NCBI GenBank assembly: GCA_044341215.1
Contig: JBIISC010000001.1
Span: 1-64,000 of the forward strand
DNA: 64,000 nucleotides
Reading direction: 5' to 3'
Source: JAFMIT01 sp044341215
GTDB taxonomy: Bacteria; Actinomycetota; Actinomycetes; S36-B12; UBA5976
Numbering within the stretch: position 1 is the first letter of the stretch; each line of letters starts with the position of its first letter. The position numbers and the translations under genes were made by a program. The notes under the pieces were generated by a model that was not told where the DNA came from, ran no database searches, and was given only the letters and a program-made list of their open reading frames with translations. Shown one piece after another: positions 34,838 through 43,653 of the stretch.

Positions 34838-35610
34838 TCGAACGTAAACCACTTATGGCCGGAAACTGGAAGATGAATCTAAATCATCTCGAAGCTATTG
34901 GTTTGGTACAGAAACTGGCTTTCTCTTTCACAAACGATGATTTTGATGCGGTAGATATTGCCGTAATCCCTCCGTTCACTGACATTCGCAGCATTCAGAC
35001 TTTGGTCGATGGTGATGGCTTGAAGATCAAATATGGTGCTCAAGACATCAGTGCTCAGGACTCCGGAGCCTTCACAGGCGAAATCAGCGGCGTGATGTTG
35101 GCAAAACTCGGTTGTGCTTTCGCAGTTATCGGGCATAGCGAACGCCGGCAATACCATTCTGAATCTGATGAACTTGTTAACCGAAAAGCTAAAGCAGCAA
35201 TTAAGAACTCATTGATTCCAATTGTTTGCGTTGGCGAAGCGCTGGAGATTCGTAAAGCTGGAACACAAGTTGCCTACACAATTGAGCAAATAGTTGGAAG
35301 TTTGGCAGGGTTAACTGCTGAGCAGATTTCAAACCTAGTTATCGCTTACGAGCCTGTATGGGCGATTGGCACCGGTGAAGTGGCCACACCCGAAGACGCC
35401 CAGGAAGTTTGTGGCGCAATCCGCAAATGGGTTCATGAAACACATGGGGACACCGCAGCGCAAAAAGTTCGCATTTTGTACGGTGGTTCAGTCAAAGCTA
35501 GCAACATTGCATCCATCATGGCTCAGGTGGATGTTGACGGCGCCTTAATTGGCGGCGCGAGCCTCGACACAGATGAGTTTGTTGCGATCGCACGCTACAG
35601 ATTGCACTAA
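34834..35610 (+). CDS. tpiA: Triosephosphate isomerase
   Basis: TIM-barrel isomerase of 258 residues interconverting DHAP and glyceraldehyde-3-phosphate. AGNWKMN carries the catalytic Lys, IGHSERRQYH the catalytic His, and AYEPVWAIGTG the catalytic Glu. The phosphate loop is ILYGGSVKASN followed by GALIGGASLD. Cotranscribed with gap and pgk. Confidence 0.98.
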   Translation: MIERKPLMAGNWKMNLNHLEAIGLVQKLAFSFTNDDFDAVDIAVIPPFTDIRSIQTLVDGDGLKIKYGAQDISAQDSGAFTGEISGVMLAKLGCAFAVIGHSERRQYHSESDELVNRKAKAAIKNSLIPIVCVGEALEIRKAGTQVAYTIEQIVGSLAGLTAEQISNLVIAYEPVWAIGTGEVATPEDAQEVCGAIRKWVHETHGDTAAQKVRILYGGSVKASNIASIMAQVDVDGALIGGASLDTDEFVAIARYRLH

Positions 35611-35658
35611 ACCAAGCCGATTTGATGTTATTTCATTAAGAGAAGGTAAGATTCAACC

Positions 35659-35886
35659 ATGCTACTTGCACTAGAAATAGGACTGATTTTGGTCAGCCTT
35701 CTGCTAATTGTTCTAGTTTTGCTCCACAAGGGTCGTGGCGGTGGACTTTCTGACATGTTCGGTGGCGGAATTTCATCATCAATGGGTGGTTCAAGTGTGG
35801 CCGAGCGAAATCTCAATCGAATTACTTTATTCCTTGCAATACTTTGGGTAATACTCATTGTTGCAACCGGACTTTTGTTAGCTTAA
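35659..35886 (+). CDS. secG: Preprotein translocase subunit SecG
   Basis: 75-residue membrane subunit of the SecYEG channel. Two hydrophobic helices (IGLILVSLLLIVLVLLH and ITLFLAILWVILIVATGLLL) flank the typical glycine-rich loop KGRGGGLSDMFGGG. An AGAAGGT Shine-Dalgarno sequence precedes the ATG. Found after tpiA in many Gram-positive genomes. Confidence 0.93.
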   Translation: MLLALEIGLILVSLLLIVLVLLHKGRGGGLSDMFGGGISSSMGGSSVAERNLNRITLFLAILWVILIVATGLLLA

Positions 35887-35895
35887 GGATTATTC

Positions 35896-36246
35896 ATGGC
35901 AAGTGGTTCAGCAATCCGCGGAAGTCGAGTCGGTGCAGGTCCGTTAGGCGAATCCGAACGCGGTCAGTCGATTCAGAAAGTTCGAATCTCTTATTGGTGC
36001 ACAGATGGACATGAGTCTCGAGTTGCATTTGCCTACGACGTTGAAGAATTGTCTATTCCAGAAACATGGGATTGCCCAAAATGTGGTTTGCCGGCAGGTA
36101 AGGATAAAGAAAAGCCGCCAATTGCTCCAAAGAATGAACCATATAAAACTCACTTGGCATATGTAAAAGAGCGCCGCAGCGATTCTGAAAGCGCCATTAT
36201 TCTTTACAAGGCTCTTGCTAAGTTAAAAGATGAAATTGGCGAGTAA
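35896..36246 (+). CDS. rbpA: RNA polymerase-binding protein RbpA
   Basis: 116-residue transcription factor that binds the principal sigma factor and stabilises open complexes; restricted to Actinobacteria. The flexible N-terminal tail is MASGSAIRGSRVGAGPLGESERG with its conserved arginines. The core domain has a zinc-type pattern: C in YWCTDGHES and the pair CPKCG. A basic linker and the sigma-interacting C-terminal helix (RRSDSESAIILYKALAKL) follow. AAGGA lies just before the ATG. RbpA enables many weak promoters, fitting the -35-poor promoters seen here. Confidence 0.95.
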   Translation: MASGSAIRGSRVGAGPLGESERGQSIQKVRISYWCTDGHESRVAFAYDVEELSIPETWDCPKCGLPAGKDKEKPPIAPKNEPYKTHLAYVKERRSDSESAIILYKALAKLKDEIGE

Positions 36247-36249
36247 GTT

Positions 36250-38256
36250 TTAGATTAATTCTTTTGCAGCTTTTACTATCGCGTCAACTGTGAAGCCAAG
36301 ATCCTCTGCTATTACCTCCGGCGCTGCTGAAGCCCCGAATTGGTCAATACCAATCACTCTTCCATTTGTACCAACATATTTGTACCAAAGTGCTGTTGCG
36401 CCGGCTTCGATTGCAATAACTGGAACACTGTTCGGCAAGATTTGCTTGCGATAGCTTTCAGGTTGTTCATCGAACCAAGAGGTGCATGGCATCGACACCA
36501 CGTTAGCTTCAATCTTCAACTTAGCTAATTGAGAGCAGGCTTCGAGAGCCATAGATACTTCTGAACCTGTCGCAAGTAAAACGATTTTTGGATTTGCAAC
36601 ACTGTGAATCAGATATGCACCTTTTGCGACACCTGCAAGAGCCGTCTTGGCCTCGACTACAACAGGCAGATCTTGACGGCTTAACGCTAAGCCTGAAGGG
36701 CAGCCGCGTCTCAAAGTTTCATACCAGGCGGCAGCTGTTTCGTTGGCGTCAGCTGGTCGAATAATTGCAAAATTAGGGATCAGTCTTAAGGCTGACAGAT
36801 GTTCAATTGGTTGATGTGTTGGGCCGTCTTCACCCAGGCCAATTGAATCGTGGGTCCACACGTAAGTTACTGGCAGATTCATCAAAGCAGATAAACGCAC
36901 CGCACCGCGCATGTAGTCACTAAATACTAAAAACGTTCCACCATAGGGGCGTAATCCGAACAGAGCGAGACCGTTGAGAATTGCTCCCATTGCATGTTCA
37001 CGAATACCGAAATGCACATTTCTTCCCGCATAGTTTTCAGAACTATAACTTCCAGCATCGGCAATCAATGTGCCATTGCTTTCGCTGAGATCGGCAGAGC
37101 CACCCAATAGAAGTTGCGTTGTTGGCACAAGTGCGTTCAGCACGGCTCCCGACGCCTTTCTTGTTGCAACTTTCTTGCCAAGTTCCCATGTTGGCAAGGT
37201 TGCTGATACTTTTTCTAGATCTAATTCAGAATTAAACGAATTGAATTTTGCATAGGTTTCAGGTTCTTGCTTTTCCCATGATTTGAGTCTTTCATTCCAT
37301 TCCGCCTGAATTTTGGCTCCGCGATTTGAGACCTGCCTCGATTTATTCAAAGCGTCCAAATCTATTTGGAAACTTTCGGCAGGATTCAAACCTAATACTT
37401 CTTTAGTCGCTGCCACTTCAGTTTCGCCAAGGGCTGAACCATGTGCCTTTTCAGTATTTTGTGCATTAGGCGCTGGCCAAGCAATAGTAGATTCCATACG
37501 AATCAAAGTTGGTTTGCCATTTCGTTTTTTAGCTTGGCTAATAGCTGCATCAAGTGCATTTATATCAAGGTCGCCATCAACTTTTTTAGGAACTTCAAAG
37601 ACATTCCAGCCGTAGGACTTATAGCGATCTGAAACACTTTCAGAAAAAGAAAGGTTAGTCGCGCCATCAATCGAAATCTTGTTATCATCGTAAATTAAAA
37701 TTAAGTTGTCTAGTTTCAGATGGCCAGCTAAAGATGATGCTTCAGCGCTGACACCTTCCTGCAGGCACCCGTCGCCAGCAAGGCAGTAGATGGTTGGATC
37801 TATTAAGTCCGCAAATTCCTTACTGTCAATCGTTGCCGACCGATATTTCGCGGCCATGGCGAAACCAACTGCATTTGCGATTCCTTGACCCAGCGGACCG
37901 GTTGTTGTTTCAACGCCAGGAGTGTGCCCATACTCCGGGTGCGCTGGTGTTTGGCTGTGTGCTGTTCGAAAGTTTTTCAAGTCATCGAGTGATAGCGGGT
38001 AGCCGCTAAGGAAAAGTTGAAGATACAAGGTCAAACTACTGTGACCAACTGAAAGAACAAATCGATCACGTCCAGCCCAATTTGGACTCGATGGGTCATG
38101 GCGCAAATGTTTTTGGAATATCAAATATGCGCATGGCGCAAGGGACATTGCTGTTCCTGGATGGCCATTGCCAACTTTCTGCACAGAATCAGCCGCTAAT
38201 GCTCTAGTCATAGCAACTGCGCGGTCGTCGAGAGTGTCCCAAGCAAATGAATTCAT
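36250..38256 (-). CDS. tkt: Transketolase
   Basis: Thiamine-diphosphate enzyme of the pentose phosphate pathway, 668 residues. GNGHPGTAMSLAPCAYLIF and VLSVGHSSLTLYLQ open the PP domain; LAGDGCLQEGVSAEASSLAGHLKLDNLI with DDNKISIDG is the ThDP/Mg site. The Pyr domain has FGIREHAMGAILNG and THDSIGLGEDGPTHQPIEHL. ATG 38256 is chosen over the upstream TTG 38259 because the AAGGA on its strand (38263-38267) is then 6 nt away. In Mycobacterium tkt likewise lies divergently beside ctaB. Its stop is 3 nt from the convergent rbpA stop. Confidence 0.97.
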   Translation of the reverse strand: MNSFAWDTLDDRAVAMTRALAADSVQKVGNGHPGTAMSLAPCAYLIFQKHLRHDPSSPNWAGRDRFVLSVGHSSLTLYLQLFLSGYPLSLDDLKNFRTAHSQTPAHPEYGHTPGVETTTGPLGQGIANAVGFAMAAKYRSATIDSKEFADLIDPTIYCLAGDGCLQEGVSAEASSLAGHLKLDNLILIYDDNKISIDGATNLSFSESVSDRYKSYGWNVFEVPKKVDGDLDINALDAAISQAKKRNGKPTLIRMESTIAWPAPNAQNTEKAHGSALGETEVAATKEVLGLNPAESFQIDLDALNKSRQVSNRGAKIQAEWNERLKSWEKQEPETYAKFNSFNSELDLEKVSATLPTWELGKKVATRKASGAVLNALVPTTQLLLGGSADLSESNGTLIADAGSYSSENYAGRNVHFGIREHAMGAILNGLALFGLRPYGGTFLVFSDYMRGAVRLSALMNLPVTYVWTHDSIGLGEDGPTHQPIEHLSALRLIPNFAIIRPADANETAAAWYETLRRGCPSGLALSRQDLPVVVEAKTALAGVAKGAYLIHSVANPKIVLLATGSEVSMALEACSQLAKLKIEANVVSMPCTSWFDEQPESYRKQILPNSVPVIAIEAGATALWYKYVGTNGRVIGIDQFGASAAPEVIAEDLGFTVDAIVKAAKELI

Positions 38257-38363
38257 CAAAGGTCCTTAGTGATTTTGAACCTAGTTTACAGAAGCGGCCA
38301 GCGAGTGGCAGGTTTGCCACACGCGTATTGTTAGAGTTAGAGAGTCCAATTTTGGGAGTATTT

Positions 38364-39260
38364 GTGCCGAGCAATAAAGCCACCATCAGCGACTTTATTG
38401 CTCTGACTAAACCACGAATCATTGAATTATTGCTAGTTACAACTATCCCGACAATGATCTTTGCGGCAAAGGGTTGGCCGCCAGTATCTGTCGCCATCGC
38501 AACATTTATAGGCGGAACTTTTGCAGCTGCCGGTGCAAATGTCTTGAATTGCTATTTGGACTACGACATTGATGTTTTGATGCCTCGAACTTCTAAACGA
38601 GCAACAGCACAGGGGAGAATTGCACACCGTACAACACTGATCTATGGACTAGTGCTTAGCGCAATCTCAATCATTCTTCTGCGTCTAACCACTAACGGTC
38701 TAGCTGCTGCGTTGGCTGCACTTGCAATCATCTTCTATGTAGGTATCTATACACTTCTTTTGAAGCGTAGAACGCCCCAAAATATTGTCTGGGGCGGCAT
38801 CGCAGGATGTTTTCCAGTTGTCATCGGCTGGAGCGCCGTAACTGATAGTTTGAGCTGGGAACCGGTTGCACTCTTTCTAGTTGTTTTCTTCTGGACCCCT
38901 CCGCATTACTGGCCTTTATCCATGCGTTTTCGCGATGAATATGAAGCTGCTCAAGTTCCTATGTTGCCAGTGGTTGCTTCTGATGAAGTTGTCGCTAGAC
39001 AGATACTTATTTACTCATACGCGATGGTCGGCTCATCACTTACACTGATTTTTGCACTAAGTTGGATTTACGCAATTCTGTCTATTGCTAGTGGGATTTG
39101 GTTCCTAAAAGCGGGGCATGATTTACGAGCAATGATTGCAAAGTATGAATTCACCCAAGATGAAATTGATAAATCAGCGATGAAACTCTTTCACGCTTCG
39201 ATAACATATCTATCTGTGATTTTTTTCGCAGTTGGTTTAGATGCCTTAATTTTGCATTAG
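38364..39260 (+). CDS. ctaB: Protoheme IX farnesyltransferase (heme O synthase)
   Basis: UbiA-family prenyltransferase (298 residues from this start) attaching a farnesyl group to heme B for cytochrome aa3-type oxidase. ISDFIALTKPRIIELLL starts the first membrane helix. The prenyl-diphosphate site NCYLDYDIDVLM provides the N-x3-D-x3-D motif, and the second Asp-rich site lies near FRDEYEAAQVPMLPVV. About nine helices are predicted. An open frame extends upstream to 38247, but the GTG at 38364 has GGGAG 5 nt upstream and gives the family length; the extension would run over the tkt start. Confidence 0.94.
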   Translation: MPSNKATISDFIALTKPRIIELLLVTTIPTMIFAAKGWPPVSVAIATFIGGTFAAAGANVLNCYLDYDIDVLMPRTSKRATAQGRIAHRTTLIYGLVLSAISIILLRLTTNGLAAALAALAIIFYVGIYTLLLKRRTPQNIVWGGIAGCFPVVIGWSAVTDSLSWEPVALFLVVFFWTPPHYWPLSMRFRDEYEAAQVPMLPVVASDEVVARQILIYSYAMVGSSLTLIFALSWIYAILSIASGIWFLKAGHDLRAMIAKYEFTQDEIDKSAMKLFHASITYLSVIFFAVGLDALILH

Positions 39261-40106
39261 GTCGTAGCGCAATCTCAGATTGGAAACCCAGAACAAAATC
39301 GATCCGATGATGTGAGCAAAGACCAAAGTTTCAGGCACTCCTTGGAAGAATTGGTAATAACCTAATAATCCCTGAGAAATCACAACTAAAGCAACAACTG
39401 CAAAACTTTGTCTAATTTCATGATTCGCATTTCGATATTGCTTATATGCCAGAACAACTAGAATTACGAAGTAAATCCAAACTGACTTCGCATGTATGTT
39501 TGCGATTGTAGAGAGATCAAATTCATATCTCGAGCTTACTTCTTTATCGCCTGAATGGGGTCCTGATCCAGTCACCAAAGTCCCCAGAACAACTGTCACA
39601 AACGAACTTAAGACCAAGACATTAGCGCTTCTCTTTTGTCTTTTTTGAGATCCAAGGCTCATGTATCTTCGCAGTAAGGTGTGCGAAAGAGCGACTAGGA
39701 CGATAGATGTTAAGAAGTGTGCGGAAACGGTTAGCGGATGCAAACCTGTTAAAACTGTAACGCCTCCAAGAATTGCTTGTATTAGAGTGCCGACTATTGG
39801 AGCTAGTGAAAGAACTCGCAGACTTTTCAATGCTGGATTACGCCAAATGGTGAACACCAACAAAGCAGCAACGATAACTAATACGAAAGTTAATAGCCGG
39901 TTACCAAATTCAATGTATTTGTGAAATGACTCTGTTTGGTTTGCCAATGGCACAATGGAATCACCTACACACTGAGGCCAGGTTGGACAGCCTAAACCGC
40001 TCTTTGTGATTCGCACTATTGCTCCAGTAGCGATAATTGCACTTTGCGCAAACAAGTTCACAAGCAATATGCGAGTAACTGTTGTCTTGTTCGTAGGAAA
40101 TTTCAT
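39246..40106 (-). CDS. ctaA: Heme A synthase (CtaA/COX15)
   Basis: Eight-helix membrane oxygenase converting heme O to heme A, 286 residues. The characteristic extracellular cysteine pair is C40/C46 in GCPTWPQC. Heme-ligand histidines occur in SFHKYIEFGNRLL, HPLTVSAHFLTSIVL, NIHAKSVWIYF and VFAHIIGSILFW, as in B. subtilis CtaA. It is the last gene of a minus-strand operon with two ABC transporter genes, and its 3' end overlaps the convergent ctaB end by 15 nt. With ctaB and the SURF1 gene it provides cofactor and assembly for an aa3-type oxidase. Confidence 0.93.
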   Translation of the reverse strand: MKFPTNKTTVTRILLVNLFAQSAIIATGAIVRITKSGLGCPTWPQCVGDSIVPLANQTESFHKYIEFGNRLLTFVLVIVAALLVFTIWRNPALKSLRVLSLAPIVGTLIQAILGGVTVLTGLHPLTVSAHFLTSIVLVALSHTLLRRYMSLGSQKRQKRSANVLVLSSFVTVVLGTLVTGSGPHSGDKEVSSRYEFDLSTIANIHAKSVWIYFVILVVLAYKQYRNANHEIRQSFAVVALVVISQGLLGYYQFFQGVPETLVFAHIIGSILFWVSNLRLRYDLMQN

Positions 40107-40107
40107 T

Positions 40108-40755
40108 CTAATCCAACCATTTGAAATATTTTCTTAAAAGAATATTGAGACCAGTATTGAAAATTATCAGGCTTACTAAATATGACAATCCTTTGGCCTG
40201 GATTACGGTAGCCCCGGCCAGCGGATGCATGAACGAGAAATCATTTTGCAATAGTCCAACTCCGGATATCAAAATGGCGAGAAACAGCAGATTGGAAAAT
40301 GCTAGTACTTTTTCTGCAGTTAGAACGCCTGCCAATAGGAAAGCAGATTGGGTGAATAACAAAACGAGCAAAGGCACTGAAATGAAATTAAGTGTGTTAA
40401 ATTGAATAGATATTTCCAGAATTAATGAAGTGGCAATAACAATCGGAATCTGTATGGCAAGCAGGAAGATACCTACCAACGTCTGTCCTGAAACCACTCC
40501 ACGTAAGCCGAGTGGAGTGACTGACAAGTATTTTAATGTTCCGTATCTGCGAGCGAATGCAGTACTAATGACCAAAGACGTAAAGCTGCTTGCTAATGAG
40601 CAAGCAGCCAGGGTGAAGTCAAAAACGTGAGGTTGCTCTGGCAAAAGCACCAACACTGCTATCGGCGTGCCGAGTACAAGTAAAAGTTGCTCAGGGTGGC
40701 GCAAAAGAGTGGAAATCTCGTAGATCGCATATCTGACGAATGGGCGAGCGATCAT
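40108..40755 (-). CDS. ABC-2 type transporter permease
   Basis: 215-residue membrane protein with about six hydrophobic segments. It begins RPFVRYAIYEISTLLRHPEQLLLVLGTPIAVLVL, read in blocks, which is the ABC-2 export-permease pattern (cytoplasmic N-terminal amphipathic helix then a first helix). The stop lies 1 nt before the ctaA start, and its start overlaps the ATPase gene by 4 nt. Rv1457c has the equivalent place in M. tuberculosis. Substrate unknown; the fixed neighbourhood of ctaA invites a heme or oxidase-related idea, which is inference. Confidence 0.82.
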   Translation of the reverse strand: MIARPFVRYAIYEISTLLRHPEQLLLVLGTPIAVLVLLPEQPHVFDFTLAACSLASSFTSLVISTAFARRYGTLKYLSVTPLGLRGVVSGQTLVGIFLLAIQIPIVIATSLILEISIQFNTLNFISVPLLVLLFTQSAFLLAGVLTAEKVLAFSNLLFLAILISGVGLLQNDFSFMHPLAGATVIQAKGLSYLVSLIIFNTGLNILLRKYFKWLD

Positions 40756-41531
40756 GACAGGTCTGCATAGCTTGTAATTTGCAAGTTGTTGTCAACTGCG
40801 AATTGTGCGAGATATGTAAAAATAGCCTCCGAGGTTGACACTATGTAGCCGTTTTCGGATTTAGTTATTTCGCTAATAATGTTCACAGACTTCAACACAC
40901 TGATTTCTGCGTCAGATAACGGCCGCGAAGTAGAAAACATGCAACGTTGAACACTAGGTCCTTGCGACAGATGAGTGATGTTGGATGTTATCGAAATTAT
41001 GTCGCTGTTTAGATGCGAAGTAATTAGGACTGCTGAACCTTTTGCAATCCGTTCACGACAAAGATCGTGAAATTGTAATCTTGAAATTTCATCTAAGCCG
41101 ACGGTTGGCTCATCCAAAATAAGCAGCGTCGGATTGTGAAAAAATGCACTGACAATTGCGAGTTTTTGCATTTCGCCACCGGACACTTCGCGAATTGATT
41201 TCTTCTCAAGTTTTACATCAAAACGCTCTAAAAGTTCATGGTCGATTGGGGTTTGAAATAGATCTGCTAAATACTTTAGCCAACGGTCGACATTTGCATT
41301 CAGTGGCAAACCACGGTCTTGCCACATTACTCCTAACTGGTTAGGGTTGTAGGAACGAGTAATTGCACCGCTAAAAGGGAGCAAATCAAGGATTGCAAGT
41401 ATCAGCGAGGTCTTACCAGAGCCGTTGGCGCCGACTAGGCCATATGCATCTCCAGGGGTGATGGTGAGGTTAAAGTCGTTCAGGACGACTCTTTGGCCTC
41501 TTTTTACGCATATATCGACCATGTTTAGCAC
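40752..41531 (-). CDS. ABC transporter ATP-binding protein
   Basis: 259-residue ATPase pairing with the downstream permease. Walker A is GLVGANGSGKTSL, the signature is VSGGEMQKLAIVSAF and Walker B is LLILDEPTVGLDEIS. The H-loop His is in VLITSHLNSD. GTG start; TAGGAT lies 6 nt upstream on its strand and no Shine-Dalgarno sequence is visible, so the mRNA is likely leaderless. It is the first gene of the minus operon ATPase-permease-ctaA, divergent from sufR. Confidence 0.9.
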   Translation of the reverse strand: MLNMVDICVKRGQRVVLNDFNLTITPGDAYGLVGANGSGKTSLILAILDLLPFSGAITRSYNPNQLGVMWQDRGLPLNANVDRWLKYLADLFQTPIDHELLERFDVKLEKKSIREVSGGEMQKLAIVSAFFHNPTLLILDEPTVGLDEISRLQFHDLCRERIAKGSAVLITSHLNSDIISITSNITHLSQGPSVQRCMFSTSRPLSDAEISVLKSVNIISEITKSENGYIVSTSEAIFTYLAQFAVDNNLQITSYADLS

Positions 41532-41537
41532 TAGAGC

Positions 41538-41543
41538 ATCCTA
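41538..41543 (-). promoter_or_regulatory. -10 box of leaderless promoter for the ABC-ctaA operon
   Basis: On the minus strand TAGGAT lies 6 nt before the GTG at 41531. The divergent sufR start is 62 bp away, so the SufR protein could influence both operons. Confidence 0.5.
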
Positions 41544-41593
41544 CTTTCAGTGTCGATTGTGCACTCGGGGTGGAAATACGCAACAATTAGGTT

Positions 41594-42247
41594 GTGAAAT
41601 TCAGAAGCCAAGCATCGGCAAGAGTGGCCAAGCTACTTATGGAACTCGGACCATCATCAGCCACGGTCTTGGCTAACTCATTATCAATGACTCCAACTGC
41701 AATGCGTAAGCACTTAGATTCCCTTGAAGCTGCTGGTTTTGTTACCGCCCACGATAAAGCGCCATTCGGTCCGACACTAGACACATCAAGAGGTCGAGGC
41801 AGACCATCAAAGATTTTCACTGTGACTCAAACAGGCCGTGAATTTTTCGAAGCGCCTTATGACGAAATTGCTTTGAGCGCCCTGCAATTTATGGAACAGA
41901 AATTTGGAAAGCAATCAATACGAGATTTTGCGAAATCTAGAATTGAATCGGTTTTTGCAGAGTTCGATGAAACAAGTCATGGTGTAACTCAACTCGCTCA
42001 AGAACTTTCTGATCACGGATTCAGCGCAAGTGTGCAGCCTGCACCTTTCGCAAATGCTGAACAACTATGCCAACACAACTGTCCGATCAGTCACATAGCA
42101 AGTGTCTATCCCGAATTTTGCGAAGTCGAAGCCGAAATCATTGGCAAAAAACTTGGCGTACACGTAACTAGAATCTCAACAATAGCTTCTGGTTCTGCAA
42201 TCTGCACTACGAATATCCCAAATAACACACCTAGGAGAAGCGCATGA
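41594..42247 (+). CDS. sufR: SufR-type iron-sulfur transcriptional regulator
   Basis: 217-residue winged-helix regulator heading the SUF operon. The N-terminal DNA-binding domain (VAKLLMELGPSSATVLANSLSMTPTAMRKHLDSLEAAG) is ArsR/DeoR-like, with a basic wing containing SRGRGRPSKIF. Cysteines in LCQHNCPISH and YPEFCEVE (plus a later SAICTT) are placed to hold an Fe-S cluster, as in cyanobacterial and mycobacterial SufR, where the holo-protein represses suf. GTG start; AACAAT lies 6 nt upstream, a weak -10 candidate. An imperfect palindrome AGTG-N9-CACT at 41549-41565 is a possible operator. Overlaps sufB by 4 nt. Confidence 0.9.
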   Translation: MKFRSQASARVAKLLMELGPSSATVLANSLSMTPTAMRKHLDSLEAAGFVTAHDKAPFGPTLDTSRGRGRPSKIFTVTQTGREFFEAPYDEIALSALQFMEQKFGKQSIRDFAKSRIESVFAEFDETSHGVTQLAQELSDHGFSASVQPAPFANAEQLCQHNCPISHIASVYPEFCEVEAEIIGKKLGVHVTRISTIASGSAICTTNIPNNTPRRSA

Positions 42248-43653
42248 GTTCATCAGTAGACGAACTTGAAGGTATTGGTAATTACGAATTTGGCTGGAGA
42301 GATAAGACAGACGCTGGCGCAAATGCTAGACGAGGTCTAAATGCTGAAGTTGTTCTGGACATCAGCAATAAAAAGAGCGAACCAAAATGGATGGAAGAAC
42401 TGCGTCTAAAAGGTTTGGATTTATTCATCAAGAAGCCTATGCCAAATTGGGGCGGCGACTTGTCCGGTATCGATTTTGATAACATCAAATACTTCGTTCG
42501 CTCAACTGAGAAACAAGCTACATCTTGGGAAGAACTCCCTGAAGACATTAGAAATACGTACGACCGATTAGGTATTCCTGACGCAGAAAAGCAACGGTTG
42601 GTTGCTGGTGTAGCTGCACAATATGAATCTGAAGTTGTTTACCACGCAATTCGTTCTGATTTAGAAGAGCAGGGCGTAATCTTTGTAGATACAGACACGG
42701 CTCTAAGAGAGCATGAAGAACTTTTCAGGGAATATTTCGGAACAGTCATTCCTGTTGGTGACAACAAGTTTGCTGCCCTAAACACATCTGTTTGGTCTGG
42801 CGGTTCGTTTATCTATGTCCCGAAAAACGTGAAGGTAGATATTCCACTGCAAGCATATTTTCGTATCAATACTGAAAATATGGGTCAGTTCGAACGGACA
42901 TTGATCATTGTTGATGAAGGTGCTTACGTTCACTATGTCGAGGGCTGCACAGCACCGATTTATTCAAGTGACTCTTTGCACTCGGCAGTCGTAGAAATCA
43001 TTGTTAAAAAGAATGCCCGTTGCCGGTACACAACCATTCAAAACTGGTCGAACAACGTTTACAACTTAGTAACCAAGCGTGCTATTGCTCACGAAGGTGC
43101 AACTATGGAATGGATTGATGGCAACATCGGATCCAAAGTAACCATGAAGTACCCAGCAGTTTGGATGGTAGGAGAGCATGCGAAAGGTGAAACACTTTCA
43201 ATCGCTTTTGCTGGCGAAGGTCAGCATCAAGATGCTGGTTCCAAGATGGTTCACGCTGCTCCAAATACAAGTTCAACAATCATCTCTAAGTCGGTTGCTC
43301 GAGGTGGTGGTCGCACTTCTTACCGAGGTCTTGTGCTTGTCGAAGAAGGCGCCTACAACTCCAAGAGCACTGTTAAATGTGATGCTCTACTAATTGATGA
43401 TATTTCTCGAAGCGATACATATCCGTATGTGGATGTTCGTACCGATGACGTCTCAATGGGGCACGAAGCAACTGTTTCAAGAGTTAGTGACGACCAGTTG
43501 TTCTACCTCATGAGCCGCGGTATGAATGAAGATGAAGCCATGGCAATGATTGTTCGAGGTTTCGTTGAACCAATCGCACGTGAATTGCCGATGGAGTATG
43601 CAATCGAATTGAATCGCCTAATCGAGCTCCAAATGGAAGGGTCAGTGGGTTAA
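42244..43653 (+). CDS. sufB: Fe-S cluster assembly scaffold SufB
   Basis: 469-residue beta-helix scaffold of the SufBCD complex on which clusters are built. Conserved blocks include YFRINTENMGQFERTLIIVDEGAYVHYVEGCTAP, read in parts, and the assembly-site region CRYTTIQNWSNNVYNLVTKR. The C-terminal VDVRTDDVSMGHEATVSRVSDDQLFYLMSRG contains the conserved His of the B-D interface. No intein is present, in contrast to M. tuberculosis SufB (Rv1461). It abuts sufD by a 1-nt overlap. Confidence 0.97.
   Translation: MSSSVDELEGIGNYEFGWRDKTDAGANARRGLNAEVVLDISNKKSEPKWMEELRLKGLDLFIKKPMPNWGGDLSGIDFDNIKYFVRSTEKQATSWEELPEDIRNTYDRLGIPDAEKQRLVAGVAAQYESEVVYHAIRSDLEEQGVIFVDTDTALREHEELFREYFGTVIPVGDNKFAALNTSVWSGGSFIYVPKNVKVDIPLQAYFRINTENMGQFERTLIIVDEGAYVHYVEGCTAPIYSSDSLHSAVVEIIVKKNARCRYTTIQNWSNNVYNLVTKRAIAHEGATMEWIDGNIGSKVTMKYPAVWMVGEHAKGETLSIAFAGEGQHQDAGSKMVHAAPNTSSTIISKSVARGGGRTSYRGLVLVEEGAYNSKSTVKCDALLIDDISRSDTYPYVDVRTDDVSMGHEATVSRVSDDQLFYLMSRGMNEDEAMAMIVRGFVEPIARELPMEYAIELNRLIELQMEGSVG

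Noticed and set aside
38247..38363. Upstream extension of ctaB
   Set aside because: It overlaps the tkt start, while GTG 38364 has a good ribosome site and gives family length.
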